DNA from: Imbricaverruca yamaguchii
Taxonomy: Eukaryota > Arthropoda > Thecostraca > Neoverrucidae
NCBI GenBank assembly: GCA_034440575.1
Contig: JAOTOL010001662.1
Location: 2,652,501-2,716,500 of the forward strand
Direction: 5' to 3'
Length of the DNA: 64,000 nt
Numbering within the stretch: position 1 is the stretch's first letter; the number at the start of each line of letters is the position of its first letter. Made by a program: the position numbers and the translations under genes. Positions 1 through 10,922 of this stretch are shown here, in pieces. The notes beneath the pieces are model-generated. The model searched no databases. It saw only the letters and a program-made list of their open reading frames with translations, and was not told where the DNA came from.

Positions 1-148
1 GGTCAGGACGTGACCAGGCAGTCACAGGCCGCCGGGATCAGACGGACGTGGTCAGGACGTTACCAGGCAGTCACAGGCCGCCGGGATCAGACAGACGTGG
101 TCAGGACGTGACCAGGCAGTCACAGGCCGCCGGGATCAGACGGACGCT
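1..148. repeat. 49-bp minisatellite, three copies, cut by the window start
   Basis: Copies begin at 1, 50 and 99, each starting GGTCAGGACG and ending near GACGGACG. They differ by only a few substitutions. The array probably continues to the left of the window, so the true copy number is unknown. No reading frame through it looks protein-like. Confidence 0.9.
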
Positions 149-1519
149 CAGATTGCCGCTGGGGTTCACGGAAACAGTGACACTGAGCAACTATTGAGCT
201 GCACACATCCACGTGATGAGGAATGTGTGAAAACGTTTGATAATTTCGAAAGCATACTTTCGTCAAGAAAGGCTCAAAGCGGACTTTTGGTGTGCGGATA
301 AAGTAAGAACATTGTCTTCCTTCGTCAGATTCCCGCATTTGATGTCAAATACAACGGGACAATTTGCTCCACCTATTGTAAGCCACATAGTACCTGAATG
401 TTAGGACTTACATGCTTACAAGAAGCGGATGCAGGGGGGGCATGACAAGAGGCTAGGTTTGGTCCTGCTGGTACCAAAGATAATCATTGAAATTAAGGTT
501 GGTAAGGCATATTTGAACATAACAATGCTAGTTCGCTCACATTTGAGAACATAAGGACTTGTTTTTTGTTTCCTTTGAGGCGGCTCCAGCTGACTTCTAC
601 CACAATGAGCATATTTCTATTTATTCGCGCGCTTGTCCTCGTAACTAATGACAGACGATAGTAGGTCGTCAATAATTATTACAGAACGTTCTGTGTGATT
701 TGCTTTTGCATCTCTGAATTCATTTTGCTATTCATGGGCCAGGGAACGCTAAAAGGAGTCGGTTATTTCATTTCAGCCATGGCGCCCAAAAGCCCTCTCA
801 CATTTGTACTCGTTTGGAGTGTAAGTGAATGGCATTGATTAGGACCTACTCCTTCGTGATCCATCACTACATAGATTCCGCGATACTATTTCCCTTTTTA
901 AGCAATAATTCTGAAATGTTCCTACTGGTGTAAAATGGACACAAATTGAAGGTGCTCGTCCTGCCCCGCACTATCAGAAACGAATGAAATAAGGGATGCT
1001 AGAACCCACTCGGAGGTAAATTGCATATCGCCTAACGGCATTTGCACGTAAAAAGGATAAGCATGGTGATCAGAAGCAGGGGCGCACTCTGAAATTTTGT
1101 CGGGGATATCGAGCACATGAAGTGCCATGGTTGCAACAACAGGTCCCTACATTGGATGCTGAGACATTGGAACGTGAAGACCCCTATTCCTAAAAAAGGA
1201 CAAGAGGATTTTGGAGGAATAAATGTTCTCTGAAGGTCAACCGAAAACCACGATACCCATTCAGTGCAACAAGGCAGCCTATGGATAAAGAGAACCTTCA
1301 GCTAAAATGGACGCAGTGACGGCTCGTACGAGGGACCAAGCATACCCCCAAAGTTGTCTCCACTATATTTTCAAGACTATTATAGTATTTTTTGGTGAAA
1401 ATGTACCCTTACAATAGTTTCGTGTACGGCATATCCGTGCACGGCACGGAATAGTACCCGTGCAAACATCGACCATACACCCGCATTCTTTAAGTTGTAG
1501 GTATTTCGTCCTGCTTTAA
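149..1519. other. Unassigned stretch
   Basis: Mixed-composition sequence with only short, stop-limited reading frames. I see no repeat, RNA gene or coding signal here. Confidence 0.5.
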
Positions 1520-2200
1520 TTAAAGCCCTTGGGGATCCCTCCGGCTTTCATTAGCCCTCTCCATCTCCCACTGAAGCAATGCTGGGCCAAACCGGTCTTC
1601 AAATTAGCGGAACTCCTCCAGCTCACAGGGTCTTCAAATTTATAGAAGCTCTTACAACTATCCAAATTGTCAGGAACTCTCCAACACTCAGGAGCCCTTC
1701 AAACTCCAGGAACTCTAACCATGGCAAAGGCCATCCGACTCCTGTAGGAGCAATCCAGCTCGGATGAGCCATGTGGCTACCAGGGGCCCCCGGCTTCAAG
1801 AAAAAATTCCACTTTTAATAGACGCCTTTAGCTTAAAAGCCCCTTCCAACTTCTCCAAGGGCCCATCTAGCTGTCAGGAACCACTTCCGTTACCATTCGG
1901 TCCTCTAACTCTCGGGGTTCCTCCAGCTCTCAGGGGTCTTCGAATTTCTAGTAATCAATCAAGTTCCATAAACTCCCAGGGGATTTCCAAGGCCCAGAAG
2001 CTCCAACCCTTTTAGGGGAGATCATCCTCATGTAGGGATCAGGGAGCTCCCACAGGCTCATTTAGCTAGAAAGGGTCCTTCGGCTTTAAGGAACCCTTCT
2101 GCTTCATCCCTCAAGCTACAAGGAGCCTGTTCAACTCCCGAGGGTTCCTCCTGTTCCCGGCCGGATCTCGAAAACTCCCGGAATCCTCGGAGTCCATTGC
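1520..2200. repeat. Degenerate quasi-periodic region (ancient tandem array?)
   Basis: Motifs such as GGAACTC, CTCCAG, CTCAGGAG and CCCTTC recur irregularly every 25 to 35 bases across this stretch, for example GGAACTCCTCCAGCTC near 1609 and CTCCAGCTCTCAGGGG near 1921. No two copies are close to identical. It looks like an old tandem array that has decayed. The short open frames inside are probably by-products of this periodicity. Confidence 0.35.
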
Positions 2201-2397
2201 AGCGCATTTCGAAATGTAAAATATCGTTCCTTGCAGGCTTGACGCAAAAATAATTATATATTTTATTGCTTTATTATTTTCACATAATCATTCATCATGT
2301 CATTTACTGTAGCATGGACGTCATTGGAGCTTGTTGTTAAAGGATTCGTTAAATATGCCTTGTGTTTGTCTAAGTTGTGAAACTTAGGTAAACACAA

Positions 2398-2475
2398 ACA
2401 TAGGTCACCCAATATTTGTTACAGTAACTGGTATTAAGCGTCATTATTCATAATACATTATTTTTCATCGGAAAG
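2398..2475. repeat. 78-bp direct repeat, left copy
   Basis: This segment starts ACATAGGTCACCCAATATTT and ends TTTTTCATCGGAAAG. It recurs in the same orientation at 3917-3994 with a small internal rearrangement. The two copies bracket about 1.44 kb that contains the open frame at 2480-2854. The ends lack the TG...CA of an LTR, so the nature of the bracketed unit is unknown. Confidence 0.75.
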
Positions 2476-2479
2476 ATAA

Positions 2480-2854
2480 ATGTGCCATAAATCACATATA
2501 ACTAAAGGTGTGAGGCCACCATCTGATCAACTAGTGGAACTGGTGAATGACAGTCGAATTCAGGACATTTTCCTGTGCATGAACTGCATTGGAAGGTTGC
2601 TTAAGGATTATAAAAGCTTACCATTGCAAGAGGTATCGTCGGCTCAGTTAAGTGACTCCAGAAGCCAAACTACCAGCGGAAATGCGTCAAGTTCTGTGTC
2701 TGGCGAAAACTACGCAACCTCGGATGAAACCACCGACCATGCAACAAGCTATCTTGACGCCGACGTGACCTTTCCCATCCCAGGCGTATCGCCGTTGAGG
2801 ACAAGTGACTTCTTATATATCTTATATTCCATTGGCTTCTTAAATATACAATGA
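2480..2854 (+). CDS. Possible coding exon or pseudogene, unrecognised
   Basis: This is a 124-codon frame opening with ATG right after an in-frame stop. The first 45 residues contain CHKSH and later CMNC, a spacing that could bind zinc. They are followed by a Ser/Thr-rich linker (residues about 57-85) of the kind seen between domains in nuclear proteins. Codon use in the middle looks more protein-like than the surrounding DNA. I do not recognise the family. The frame ends in AT-rich sequence without a clear splice donor at its stop. A second open stretch follows at 2867-3073 and ends at AAAG followed by GTAAAT, which could be a donor. It may be an exon, a pseudogene or part of a mobile element bounded by the 78-bp repeats. 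Confidence 0.25.
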   Translation: MCHKSHITKGVRPPSDQLVELVNDSRIQDIFLCMNCIGRLLKDYKSLPLQEVSSAQLSDSRSQTTSGNASSSVSGENYATSDETTDHATSYLDADVTFPIPGVSPLRTSDFLYILYSIGFLNIQ

Positions 2855-3076
2855 ATTACCTGCTTCTTGTGTGGATTGATTAATAATTGGTGGCCAGATG
2901 TTCGAGTGAAGATATATCGACCTCCATACCTCTTTGGTATAGAGTGGTATAGGTATGATGTGAATTATGTCAACTCTGTCAAGTTCGTCTTTGTCAGCTC
3001 TCAGAAAGTGAAAGAAGCAGCGTCTTATCTCCGACAGCGATTCTCTAGAGCAGTTCCGGTGAAAGGTAAATAGCGG

Positions 3077-3916
3077 TTCCACAAATTCTCGCCCTCAGAC
3101 CTGACTTTCATCGCGGTGCACGGACTCTCCAGTGACCCTGGTCGTGTCGTGAGGGTGAGCAAGAAGTGAAGTGCTATGAGAGAACGCCATCCCTCTGGAC
3201 CGTACATGTACAATGGTGCATACCCATGCACTGTGCAATGAATAACAAAATCGCTCAAATTTTTGCCAGATTTTATGTGTGCGTGTGTGAGCAGGAAAAA
3301 GTATTAGGACTACAGGCGTAATTGGGCGTCTCTGCCTGTGGTTTTTATGCTATTAATAAACGAAATAAACTAGTGCATCACAAAGTCATTGTCCTATGAA
3401 TTATGTAGGTTTCTGGTGGTTGCATAGCACGTACAACGTGTGACAAGTTCACCTGGTCTCAATATGTTTGTGAAATATAGTTCTGCTCAATGAACAATAT
3501 AAAAATGAACATGTTTGTGTTTGAACTAATTACGTCGCCAATCTGATGATTTGCAAAAACGACATCTCCTCGTTGTTTCGCCAGACTATTAACCCAGAAT
3601 ACAGCGCCAAGATTTGATCTCTCTTGCGATTATGCAGCGAATTTGCGGTCATAGTGTTCATGCCTAGCTTTCTGAAGCGGACACAGACTTAGGAAAATGG
3701 CGACTCTTCATCCCCTATGCGTAATATCTTTATACGATGTTTGCTGTTGCCTATAGCAGCCATTCTTAGTCAAAATCTATCTGCGATGGATATGAGAAGC
3801 AAGTGACTTAGCAACATATGTGAAATGTTTCGGTACCATATTTTGTATTGTACGCTTCAGAGGCACCAGCGAGACAAAGTGTACTGAATAGCCAGCCAAT
3901 TTAGGTGTTTGTTGTC
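3077..3916. other. Unassigned stretch inside the direct-repeat bracket
   Basis: AT-leaning sequence with no frame longer than about 60 codons that looks coding, and no tandem structure. It lies between the possible exon and the right copy of the 78-bp direct repeat. Confidence 0.4.
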
Positions 3917-3994
3917 ACATAGGTCACCCAATATTTGTTACAGTAACTGGTATTAAGCGTCTAATATACATTATTTACATTTTTCATCGGAAAG
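3917..3994. repeat. 78-bp direct repeat, right copy
   Basis: This is the second copy of the segment at 2398-2475. It is near-identical for the first 50 bases, then has a rearranged TAATATACATTATTTACAT section before the shared end TTTTTCATCGGAAAG. Confidence 0.75.
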
Positions 3995-4989
3995 CCAAAT
4001 GATGAGGCTTTCGATTTACATTAATAGTTATATCAGAATCGTTGCACTATGGATCACCACAGGTCACTTTACCCGAGGTTACGGGGTCATCTCTTCAAAA
4101 TGTCCACAAAACCAAAAACCAACTGACCCGAGGAATCGAAAGATGAGCTCATTGCGATTCCAACGATATACAGTTTTTTTCTCATAATAAATAATTTATA
4201 CCTACATTACACTAAGATATCGGCTCTCGAAGTTTGACATTCAGTGCGAGCTTAGAAAAACGCCGCAGGCTATAATTCGTGAACCGCAGTTCTGATTAAG
4301 CTGAAACGATCAGCAATTGTTTCAGGGTCTCAGATAACCCTGTATGTCAATTTTCATCAAAATCTGAGACATGAGGGTGCTAATTTTGAAAATTCGTGTT
4401 CGAGATATTGGGGACGGCACCTGCTATCAGCCGCCAGGTCGAGCGTGTGGGTAGGGGTCGTCTCTACGGAGCCCTCCCGGACCTTTTTTTCGGATAAAGG
4501 TCGAATGACTCATTGAGCAGACGCGGGCACGATGCTTTCAGTACCTCTCCTTGCACCGGCGTTACACACCCCGCACAAATTTCAGTTCAGGTCGTCGAAG
4601 CTCATTGCTCTTGGACGTCCAAGGTGATTGACCTTGCAAGGACTAAAGACAGCAATATTCCAAAATCTTCGACGTGCCATTGTTCCGAGTAGTTGCAACA
4701 TATGGACACCAATTTCAGGAATGTTGTTCTTCCATTCAGACGAACAGCTTCGTCATCTCCAAACTGAAATTATGGGTAGGGCTGCTGACTTGATATTAAA
4801 AATTATCGCATTTAAAACCGGACTGAGGGGAGAAATTGAATTTGGCGCACGTTGTCGCACCGAAAATGACAAAGGCCGGTATGTAAGCAATCTCTTTAGC
4901 AATAGGCAAAGGCCAATCACCTAATACCCGGTCAAGTAGCATGCATTCTACACAATGTGAACTTAAATAGCACGTTGTTGTTCCTCGTT
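3995..4989. other. Unassigned stretch
   Basis: No gene or repeat recognised. There is a GC-rich patch around 4400-4500 and a 98-codon frame at 4628-4924 that I cannot support as coding. Confidence 0.4.
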
Positions 4990-5000
4990 AGGTCATATCT

Positions 5001-5164
5001 GGGGACGAGTAGTTTAGTGGTAAATTGCTCGTCTTTCAATCAAAAGATTGTGGGTTCGAGTCTCACCTGTCGCTACTCTTCGCCTGCGACCAATCGGCGT
5101 GAGAGATTGGCGACGCTGCATGATTCAACGGTCGATGTGTCGTAAATCCAATAACCAACCAACC
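5001..5164 (+). mobile_element. tRNA-derived SINE (family I) with 11-bp target duplication
   Basis: The 164-bp unit is flanked by a perfect 11-bp direct repeat, AGGTCATATCT, at 4990-5000 and 5165-5175. That is the footprint of target-primed retrotransposition. The head carries a consensus RNA polymerase III A box (TAGTTTAGTGG, 5010-5020) and B box (GGTTCGAGTCT, 5053-5063), so it derives from a tRNA. The acceptor arm does not pair and the anticodon stem encloses a 6-nt loop, so it is not a working tRNA gene. The body continues with GAGAGATTGGCGACGCTGCA and ends in an A/C-rich tail (CCAATAACCAACCAACC) rather than poly(A). SINEs are mobilised in trans by a LINE; no partner is visible in this window. 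Confidence 0.85.
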
Positions 5165-5175
5165 AGGTCATATCT

Positions 5176-6950
5176 AAATTCGGTTTTAGCGGTGCCAAAT
5201 TCGTGCAACATGGCATTCAATGACCAACCAATGACCTGAGATGACGTGCCTCGTGTGCTCTGAACTTTTTTAATCTAATTTAATAATCCTATGGAATTGC
5301 TTTCCAAGCGGTGCACGTGTCGACTAAGACTGAAATGGTCGCTTTATCAATATATATTGTCACAGCGAGACCTAGGTTGAAGTCGCGAGATCAGAAGCGG
5401 GACAGTGTACACAGATGTTTCAGTTTTTGTCTTATCAGTTCATCTTGGGAATACAATCGTCATACTTCAGAAGATAATTCCAGGGATATTAAATGTTGAT
5501 CGTACTTAACCAAACTATGCGGTATAACCTTACCTGACCATATCATTTTCGGATATAAAGCAGACCACTTCGCTTAAAGACGTCTGTCAAAAGGATTCGA
5601 GACATGCATAGCCATGTTTTCCAGGCCATTACCAAAGATAAAGAGCATGCCACTGAATTGACCTATTTAACCAGGAATTTAGCATGACCGAAAATTAATA
5701 CATAAGCTGCTATAAGAGGTCCAGGCTATTTAGGTTTCCCTATGACATTCTTCCGGTATCTCTACCATGGATAGTTCGGAAGCTTGTTTCAACCCTGATT
5801 CTGACTAAAGCTGACTTACCCTGCATTGACCTTTGTTTAATGCGATCAATATAAATATATTCATCAATGCTAGTTTAAAAAAAGAAAACAGTGTCGAAAG
5901 AAAACAAGAGCTGCTTTTTAGCCACAATATCCAGGGAATAAACTCGATGTCAAATTATTGACCTAACATGACATCTGGTTACAACATCTTTAGCAAAAAT
6001 GCAAATGTGAGCTTTCAAGAACTTCGGCCGGCGAAGGTTTAGTCGGCCAGCCCGGCGATGGCTAATGCTGAAAGTAATAACCCTTAAAATGCCGTCTTAG
6101 AATCCGTACTCCATATTCCTCATGATTGCTAATTAGCCAACGATGCATAGCTCTCGATGATTCTCGAAAAACTGGGATTAAAATGAAAATTGAAGGTCAC
6201 ATTAGTTCACTAGCTTATGGTTTTCAATGAGCATGCTTGCAGAATAGAATGACGCAACATAAATGAACACTATGCAACAAAATACTAACAAGTCTCGGGT
6301 CTTCGGTCCGAGGAACCTCATAACTACCTCAACCTCAACCTCAAAACTACTTCATATTAGTCACGAATTTATATCTGAACAATTTTCGGCCAGGATTGGT
6401 CCTCTAATCTACGTTGATAAAGTCCTGATTTCCAATCTTGGTTCAGAAGACCCGGAGGCTATCGAAAATTTTAATCAATCCTGCGAGGTATATTTTGCAA
6501 TGTGATCGAGCAGCACGACCTGGGTTCGAGTGGTAGTGCTGTTGAGGTCATGATTTCTGTCCCTTGGTGAACGGCGGACAAGAGCCCAACAATAGGGACA
6601 GGGAGAGCGAGAGAACGTGACCCCAGCCTTATGCAAGGTTGTGTTTTGTGGGAACCCATACAACAACTAGCAGAGACGCAATATTCTCACAATTATTAAC
6701 GATGCACACCGCACGAGTTTTTCTTCGTAGCAGCCACGGACCCAACCTACATACTTTTGTCATCTGTCGTTCGAGCTGGGAAATTTTGTGTTGGTATATT
6801 TAGTGAAACATTTCGCACGTTTGAATACTGGAGGATTCAATGTCCAGAATGTTCTACTCCATGAGAATAACTATCAAACGGGCACAATACTAATACTAAT
6901 TGTAAAGAAGATAAGAATAAGAAGAAGGAAATATGATGGAAAAGGATCTT
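5176..6950. other. Unassigned stretch
   Basis: Mostly AT-rich. A GC-richer block at about 6485-6665 contains GGTTCGAGTGG, which resembles a Pol III B box, but I find no matching A box or flanking duplication. Nothing else is recognised. Confidence 0.4.
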
Positions 6951-6952
6951 TA

Positions 6953-7016
<64 letters not shown>

Positions 7017-7033
7017 GCATATATGTATATATC
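6951..7033. repeat. (TA)n microsatellite
   Basis: An almost pure TA run (core about 6960-7015) decays into ATACGCATATATGTATAT. It lies about 70 bp upstream of the retrotransposon insertion. Confidence 0.95.
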
Positions 7034-7103
7034 CGCATGGTGACGTATGATGTTATAAACCGTCTATTCCAAGTACATAATTATTTCTATGCAACTATGC
7101 AAC

Positions 7104-7275
7104 TGTCAGACTTTGGTGTCTGTTGTTGGGCCGCCGCCGGACTGCTTCGGCACGTGCGCTGATGCGCCGGGCCACGTGACCGGGTCACGTGACCCTAGCC
7201 GCCGGGGGTGGCTCAGCGGCGTGTCGTGTCATGGGACAGTGAGAATACAGGATTCGAAGGTGAAGGTCTGTGACA
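7104..7275 (+). repeat. 5' LTR (172 bp)
   Basis: It begins TGTCAGACTTTGG and ends GGTCTGTGACA, giving the short inverted terminus TGTCA...TGACA. It is very short for an LTR. It contains three CACGTG hexamers (near 7152, 7173 and 7185), two of them in a GGGTCACGTGACC-like setting that matches a bHLH-type E box. No clear TATA box is visible. The LTR would supply promoter, R and polyadenylation functions. Confidence 0.95.
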
Positions 7276-7293
7276 TGGTGGCAGCGGTGGGAT
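7276..7293 (+). promoter_or_regulatory. Primer binding site, tRNA-Leu type
   Basis: Directly after the 5' LTR, TGGTGGCAGCGGTGGGAT is the complement of a tRNA 3' end reading ATCCCACCGCTGCCACCA. From memory this matches the acceptor end of animal tRNA-Leu (AAG/UAG isoacceptors). It would prime minus-strand DNA synthesis. The abutting position and 18-base match make it a confident site; the tRNA identity is from recall. Confidence 0.8.
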
Positions 7294-7390
7294 GAAACCC
7301 CGTGTTTTGTGAGGGTTGACATTCCCTGTGTTCTCTTCTTCACGACGGTTTTCTACTTTCAAGACCCGAAGTATAATTGCGTGCGTAAAT

Positions 7391-8329
7391 ATGACCTCAT
7401 TGAGCGTTTCGTTGTCCGACTTCCCGATTTTTGAGGGCTCGAGCTCGCCTGAGTTATTTATCAAGCAGTGTCAGCGTTTGGCAGACCTGGGTGGCATTTC
7501 GACCGATAAACTCAATGGCATTATGTTGACAAGATGCCGTGGGCTGGCCCTTGAACTCGTCGAAAGTGCCGATGATGAGAGTAATGTAGCTGCGTTGCTC
7601 AGTACAGCATTCGGGTCCGAGCAACCGGAATTGGCCGCTAATCAACTATCGTCAGTAAGCAAAGGCCACATGTCTGTACTGGACTACTCACTTCTCATCA
7701 AGAAACTAGTGCGCCAAGCCTGCTCAGAATTTTTTTATGCCAAGGAGGGCGTCAAGAAGATTTGTCATACATCATACCAAGCGGCTCTCTACCGGCACTT
7801 CTTGGTCGGCTTACCGGCGGAGGAAAAGCGCCTCCTTTCGCGTCAAGGGGCGTCTACTTTCGAGTCTGCAGTCAAGGAGTTAACTCGCGAGGAACAACTG
7901 GCCGAACTCTGCGGCACAGCCTCATCCGTCAACGAACGTGAGCACACAGCCACCTGGGCAGAGTATGCTGGGATTTCTGCTGAGTCTCCACACCCAATCC
8001 GAACGCCACAGAGATCTTCATCTCCTCCGTGGCGCCGTACCACGGACGGAGACTGCGCCAGGGCCGCGGGCAGAGCGGCCGGCGGAGGTGCGCACGCCGC
8101 AAGCCGGGAGCAGCGTGGCGGTTCACCGGTGCCGGCACGGGTGCGGGAGAGCGATGCGGGCACGGCCGGCCGGCCTGAGCTGAGAACAGCCGACCGCGGC
8201 CAATCGCGCAGTCCGGACCGGCAGACGAGTGGACGGCAGGCCATCCAGTGCTGGGCTTGTCGCGGCTTCGGCCACCTCAAAAGGCACTGCCCAAACGGAC
8301 AAGGGGGCAGGCTGGCGGGAGGTTGGTGA
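7391..8329 (+). CDS. gag: Gag polyprotein
   Basis: A 312-residue intact frame. The ATG at 7391 is chosen over the upstream non-ATG start of the same frame (open from 7316) because it is the first ATG and lies about 100 bases after the primer site. The N-terminal two thirds are helical-looking capsid-like sequence without a diagnostic motif. The C-terminal third is Arg/Gly/Ser-rich, as expected for nucleocapsid. One zinc knuckle of the CX2CX4HX4C type sits at residues 287-300 (C287, C290, H295, C300) and would bind the genomic RNA. Gag would assemble the particle in the cytoplasm. Its end overlaps the protease frame, which lies one base back (-1). A run of five G at 8303-8307 in the overlap is a possible slip site, unproven. 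Confidence 0.9.
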   Translation: MTSLSVSLSDFPIFEGSSSPELFIKQCQRLADLGGISTDKLNGIMLTRCRGLALELVESADDESNVAALLSTAFGSEQPELAANQLSSVSKGHMSVLDYSLLIKKLVRQACSEFFYAKEGVKKICHTSYQAALYRHFLVGLPAEEKRLLSRQGASTFESAVKELTREEQLAELCGTASSVNEREHTATWAEYAGISAESPHPIRTPQRSSSPPWRRTTDGDCARAAGRAAGGGAHAASREQRGGSPVPARVRESDAGTAGRPELRTADRGQSRSPDRQTSGRQAIQCWACRGFGHLKRHCPNGQGGRLAGGW

Positions 8330-8610
8330 ACCTTCCCATAGCTCGGGTTGCAATCAATGGATTTGCGGTAAGTGATGCCTTAATAGACAGTGGTAGCCAA
8401 CTAAGTATGATTGACAGCCGTGTTTTTGGCATCATTGCTCCGAACTCGCCATTGAAGCCGCCTGCCCTCCTTGTTTCCGCCTCTGGGCATGCTTTGAAAG
8501 CTCTGGGCACGTGTAAACTTAAGGTTGCGTTGTCCGGGGAAGATCACTGGGAACTTGAAAGTGAGTTTGTCGTTGTAGAAGATTTGATTCATGATGCTGT
8601 ATTGGGATAG
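8248..8610 (+). pseudogene. pol: Retropepsin-like protease segment of pol, ends in a premature stop
   Basis: This frame is -1 relative to gag and overlaps its last 80 bases. The aspartic protease active-site triad DSG is encoded at 8386-8394, preceded by hydrophobic residues (ALI) as in retropepsins, and the frame runs to a conserved-looking VLG near its end. A TAG at 8608-8610 interrupts it. Downstream codons in the same frame still look like pol for roughly 25 residues before the frame is lost. The enzyme would act as a homodimer to mature Gag and Pol. The start given is the first possible non-ATG codon of the frame; in the living element it would be reached by frameshifting. Confidence 0.8.
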
Positions 8611-8666
8611 AACTTTTTATCGGCACACAAGGCCGTGATTGATTGTTCCCCGACGCACGAGGTTAA

Positions 8667-10922
8667 GCTAAAGCTGAGAATAAAAAACTTGTCTCTGTCC
8701 CGCCACATACGGCTGTTTGCCTGACTATAAAGGTTGATCAGAAACTTTCATTCGAGTCGGAATATTTGTTGATCGGCCAGCGTTCCAATAATCTCGAGAT
8801 TTGCGATTCTCTGTTGAAACCTTTCTCGAAGACGGAGATTCCGCTGTACATGCGGAATCGTTCTGATCGCACCGTGACGCTGCATGGGCGCAGCGTGATA
8901 GGGTACGCCGAACGCGTTGAGAACACTCAGCCATATAAACCCAACCCCAGTCCAGGCGGTCCCTGTGAAGCAAAGGCCCAGGTAAACGCCGTGTCAGCTG
9001 ACGACGGTAAATTTGTTGGCCTGACGACTGACGAGATTCTTGCCAGTTTCGAGGTGGGGGAGGCTATCTCTGGCCCACGGCGAGACAAGCTGGCTGACTT
9101 AATCGCTTCTTTCCCTGAGGCGTTTTCGCGAGGTTACGCGGATATCGGTATGTACCGCGGCGAAGCAGTCGATCTCGAGCTGCAGCCAGGAGCGCGACCA
9201 GTGTTCACCAGACCCTACCCAATCCCCTGGGCGCGTGAACCTCAACTGCAGGCGCAGCTGGACGAGTTGCAGAGCTGTGGCGTCGTCGAGGAAGGCCCTC
9301 CCTCGCCGTGGAATTCGCCTTTGATTCTCTTGGCTAAGGAATCCGGCGAATTTAGAATCACCCAGGACATGCGCGCACTGAACAAGTTGCTGTTACCGAA
9401 AGCATTTGTGTTCCCCAGCATAAACGACTTTATTTTCTCCCTGGGCGGGTGGAAGGTTGCGTCCTCGCTGGATATCAAACATGCATTTTGGAACCTGTGT
9501 CTAACTAAGGAATCGAGCAAGATATGTGCTTTCCACACGCTCGGGAAAACATACTACCCCGCCCGTATGCCCACGGGATGCTCGCAGTCATCGTATTTTC
9601 TCCATGTAGCCATGAGGGAAATACTTGGCGACCTCCCGCAAGTGCGGGTATACGCCGACGACATCCTATGTGTATCGGACAGTGCTGGTGAGCACTTCCA
9701 GCTTCTCCACACAGTGTTCCAGAGGATTAGTGAAGCGGGGATAAAGGTTTCGCCTAGTAAATGCAAGCTCTTCCAAACCGAGCTAACGTACCTTGGCCAC
9801 CGCATCACCCCTGATGCCGTTACAATAGATACCGACCGTATCGAAATTGTGGAAAACCTGTCCCCACCCAGAACCATCCGGGAGGCTAAAAGGATCCTAG
9901 GGTTTTTCTCCTGGTACCGGAAGTTCATCCTCTCCTTCAGCACCGTCGCAGAGCCTCTGCTCAGACTCTGCAACTCAGAGAAGTACTACTGGAGCGACGA
10001 CCTGGACGCCAGTTTCGCCGCTCTGAAGGCGGAAGTGATCAGCAGCCGGGTGCTGAGCTATCCACCCCGAGACTGCTCGTTCATCCTCTACACTGACAGT
10101 AGCAGCAGTGGGTGCGGTGAAATTTTTAGTCAAATACAGGACGGCGCTGAGCGTGTTATAGCCTACAGCGGCAACAGATACAGTAAGGCGCAGCGCAAAT
10201 GGACGACCTATGAACTGGAGCTGTACAGCTTTTTACAAGGCCTGAAGAAATTCTACAAGTACCTAGCCGATGTGGAATTCGTGTGGGTCTGTGACTGTAG
10301 AAGCGCATTGCAAATCCTACAGAATCGCGATCAGATGAACCCGAGGCTGGTGAGATGGCGAGCCTTCATCAGCCAGTTCAGGTATAATACCGAGCACCGA
10401 AAGGCTAGCCAAATGCAGCACATAGAAATGCTGTCTCGCATACACACGGACCAGGAACAGGAGATCAGCGATGCGGCCAGGTCGGCCGACGAACCATCAC
10501 ATGGTTGTGATACAGCACGGGGACAGAAGACAGTCCCTGACACGTCCGGCGACAGCGGACCGGTGAGACCGGGCGCGGGTCAGTCGGATCCGCCGACTAC
10601 AGAGCGTGCGGACGGTCGCGCCGCCCCTGACCCTGGTGGCGAAACTCAGCAACGGTGCACGGACAGTGCACGGACGACGCACGGCCGACGCGCCGACGCT
10701 ACCCCGGTACGGGGGACGGACTTGTACCCGGAATCTGTACGTACAGATTCGACATGGAAGTTTAACGGTTGCGAAGTCGCTAGCGAGGGGGCTCGGGAGG
10801 ATTCCGCTGTTTCACTGGTTCCTCTCAAGCCAGATACCCTGCGCTGGTACCAGCGGCACGACAGGAATTGTAGAGCCATAGCATATCGCTTGAATCATGG
10901 AAAGTGGCCCCTCCCTGTCTGA
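8667..10922 (+). pseudogene. pol: Reverse transcriptase and RNase H segment of pol
   Basis: The frame is open from 8667 after a stop at 8664-8666 and begins out of register with the protease. The RT domain (about residues 115-360 from 8766) includes the region around WNSPLILLAKESGEFR, the FRITQDMRALN block and the catalytic YADD at 9651-9662. RNase H follows, with the first Asp in LYTDSS (10095-10097), Glu in TTYELELY (10212-10214) and Asp in VCDCRSAL (10293-10295). The fourth position, in HIEMLSR (10425-10427), is Glu where Ty3/gypsy enzymes usually have Asp. A charged linker of about 150 residues leads towards integrase. The frame stops at 10920-10922, where integrase has moved to another frame. 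Together these activities would copy the RNA into DNA inside the particle. Confidence 0.9.

Noticed and set aside
5001..5080. tRNA gene
   Set aside because: A and B boxes are present but the acceptor stem does not pair, the anticodon loop is wrong, and a target duplication shows it is a SINE head.
6485..6665. A third SINE, from GGTTCGAGTGG near 6523
   Set aside because: No A box at the right distance and no flanking direct repeat.
6788..7162. A 124-codon frame ending in the 5' LTR
   Set aside because: Its middle is the (TA)n run read as Ile-Tyr repeats, and its end lies in the LTR.
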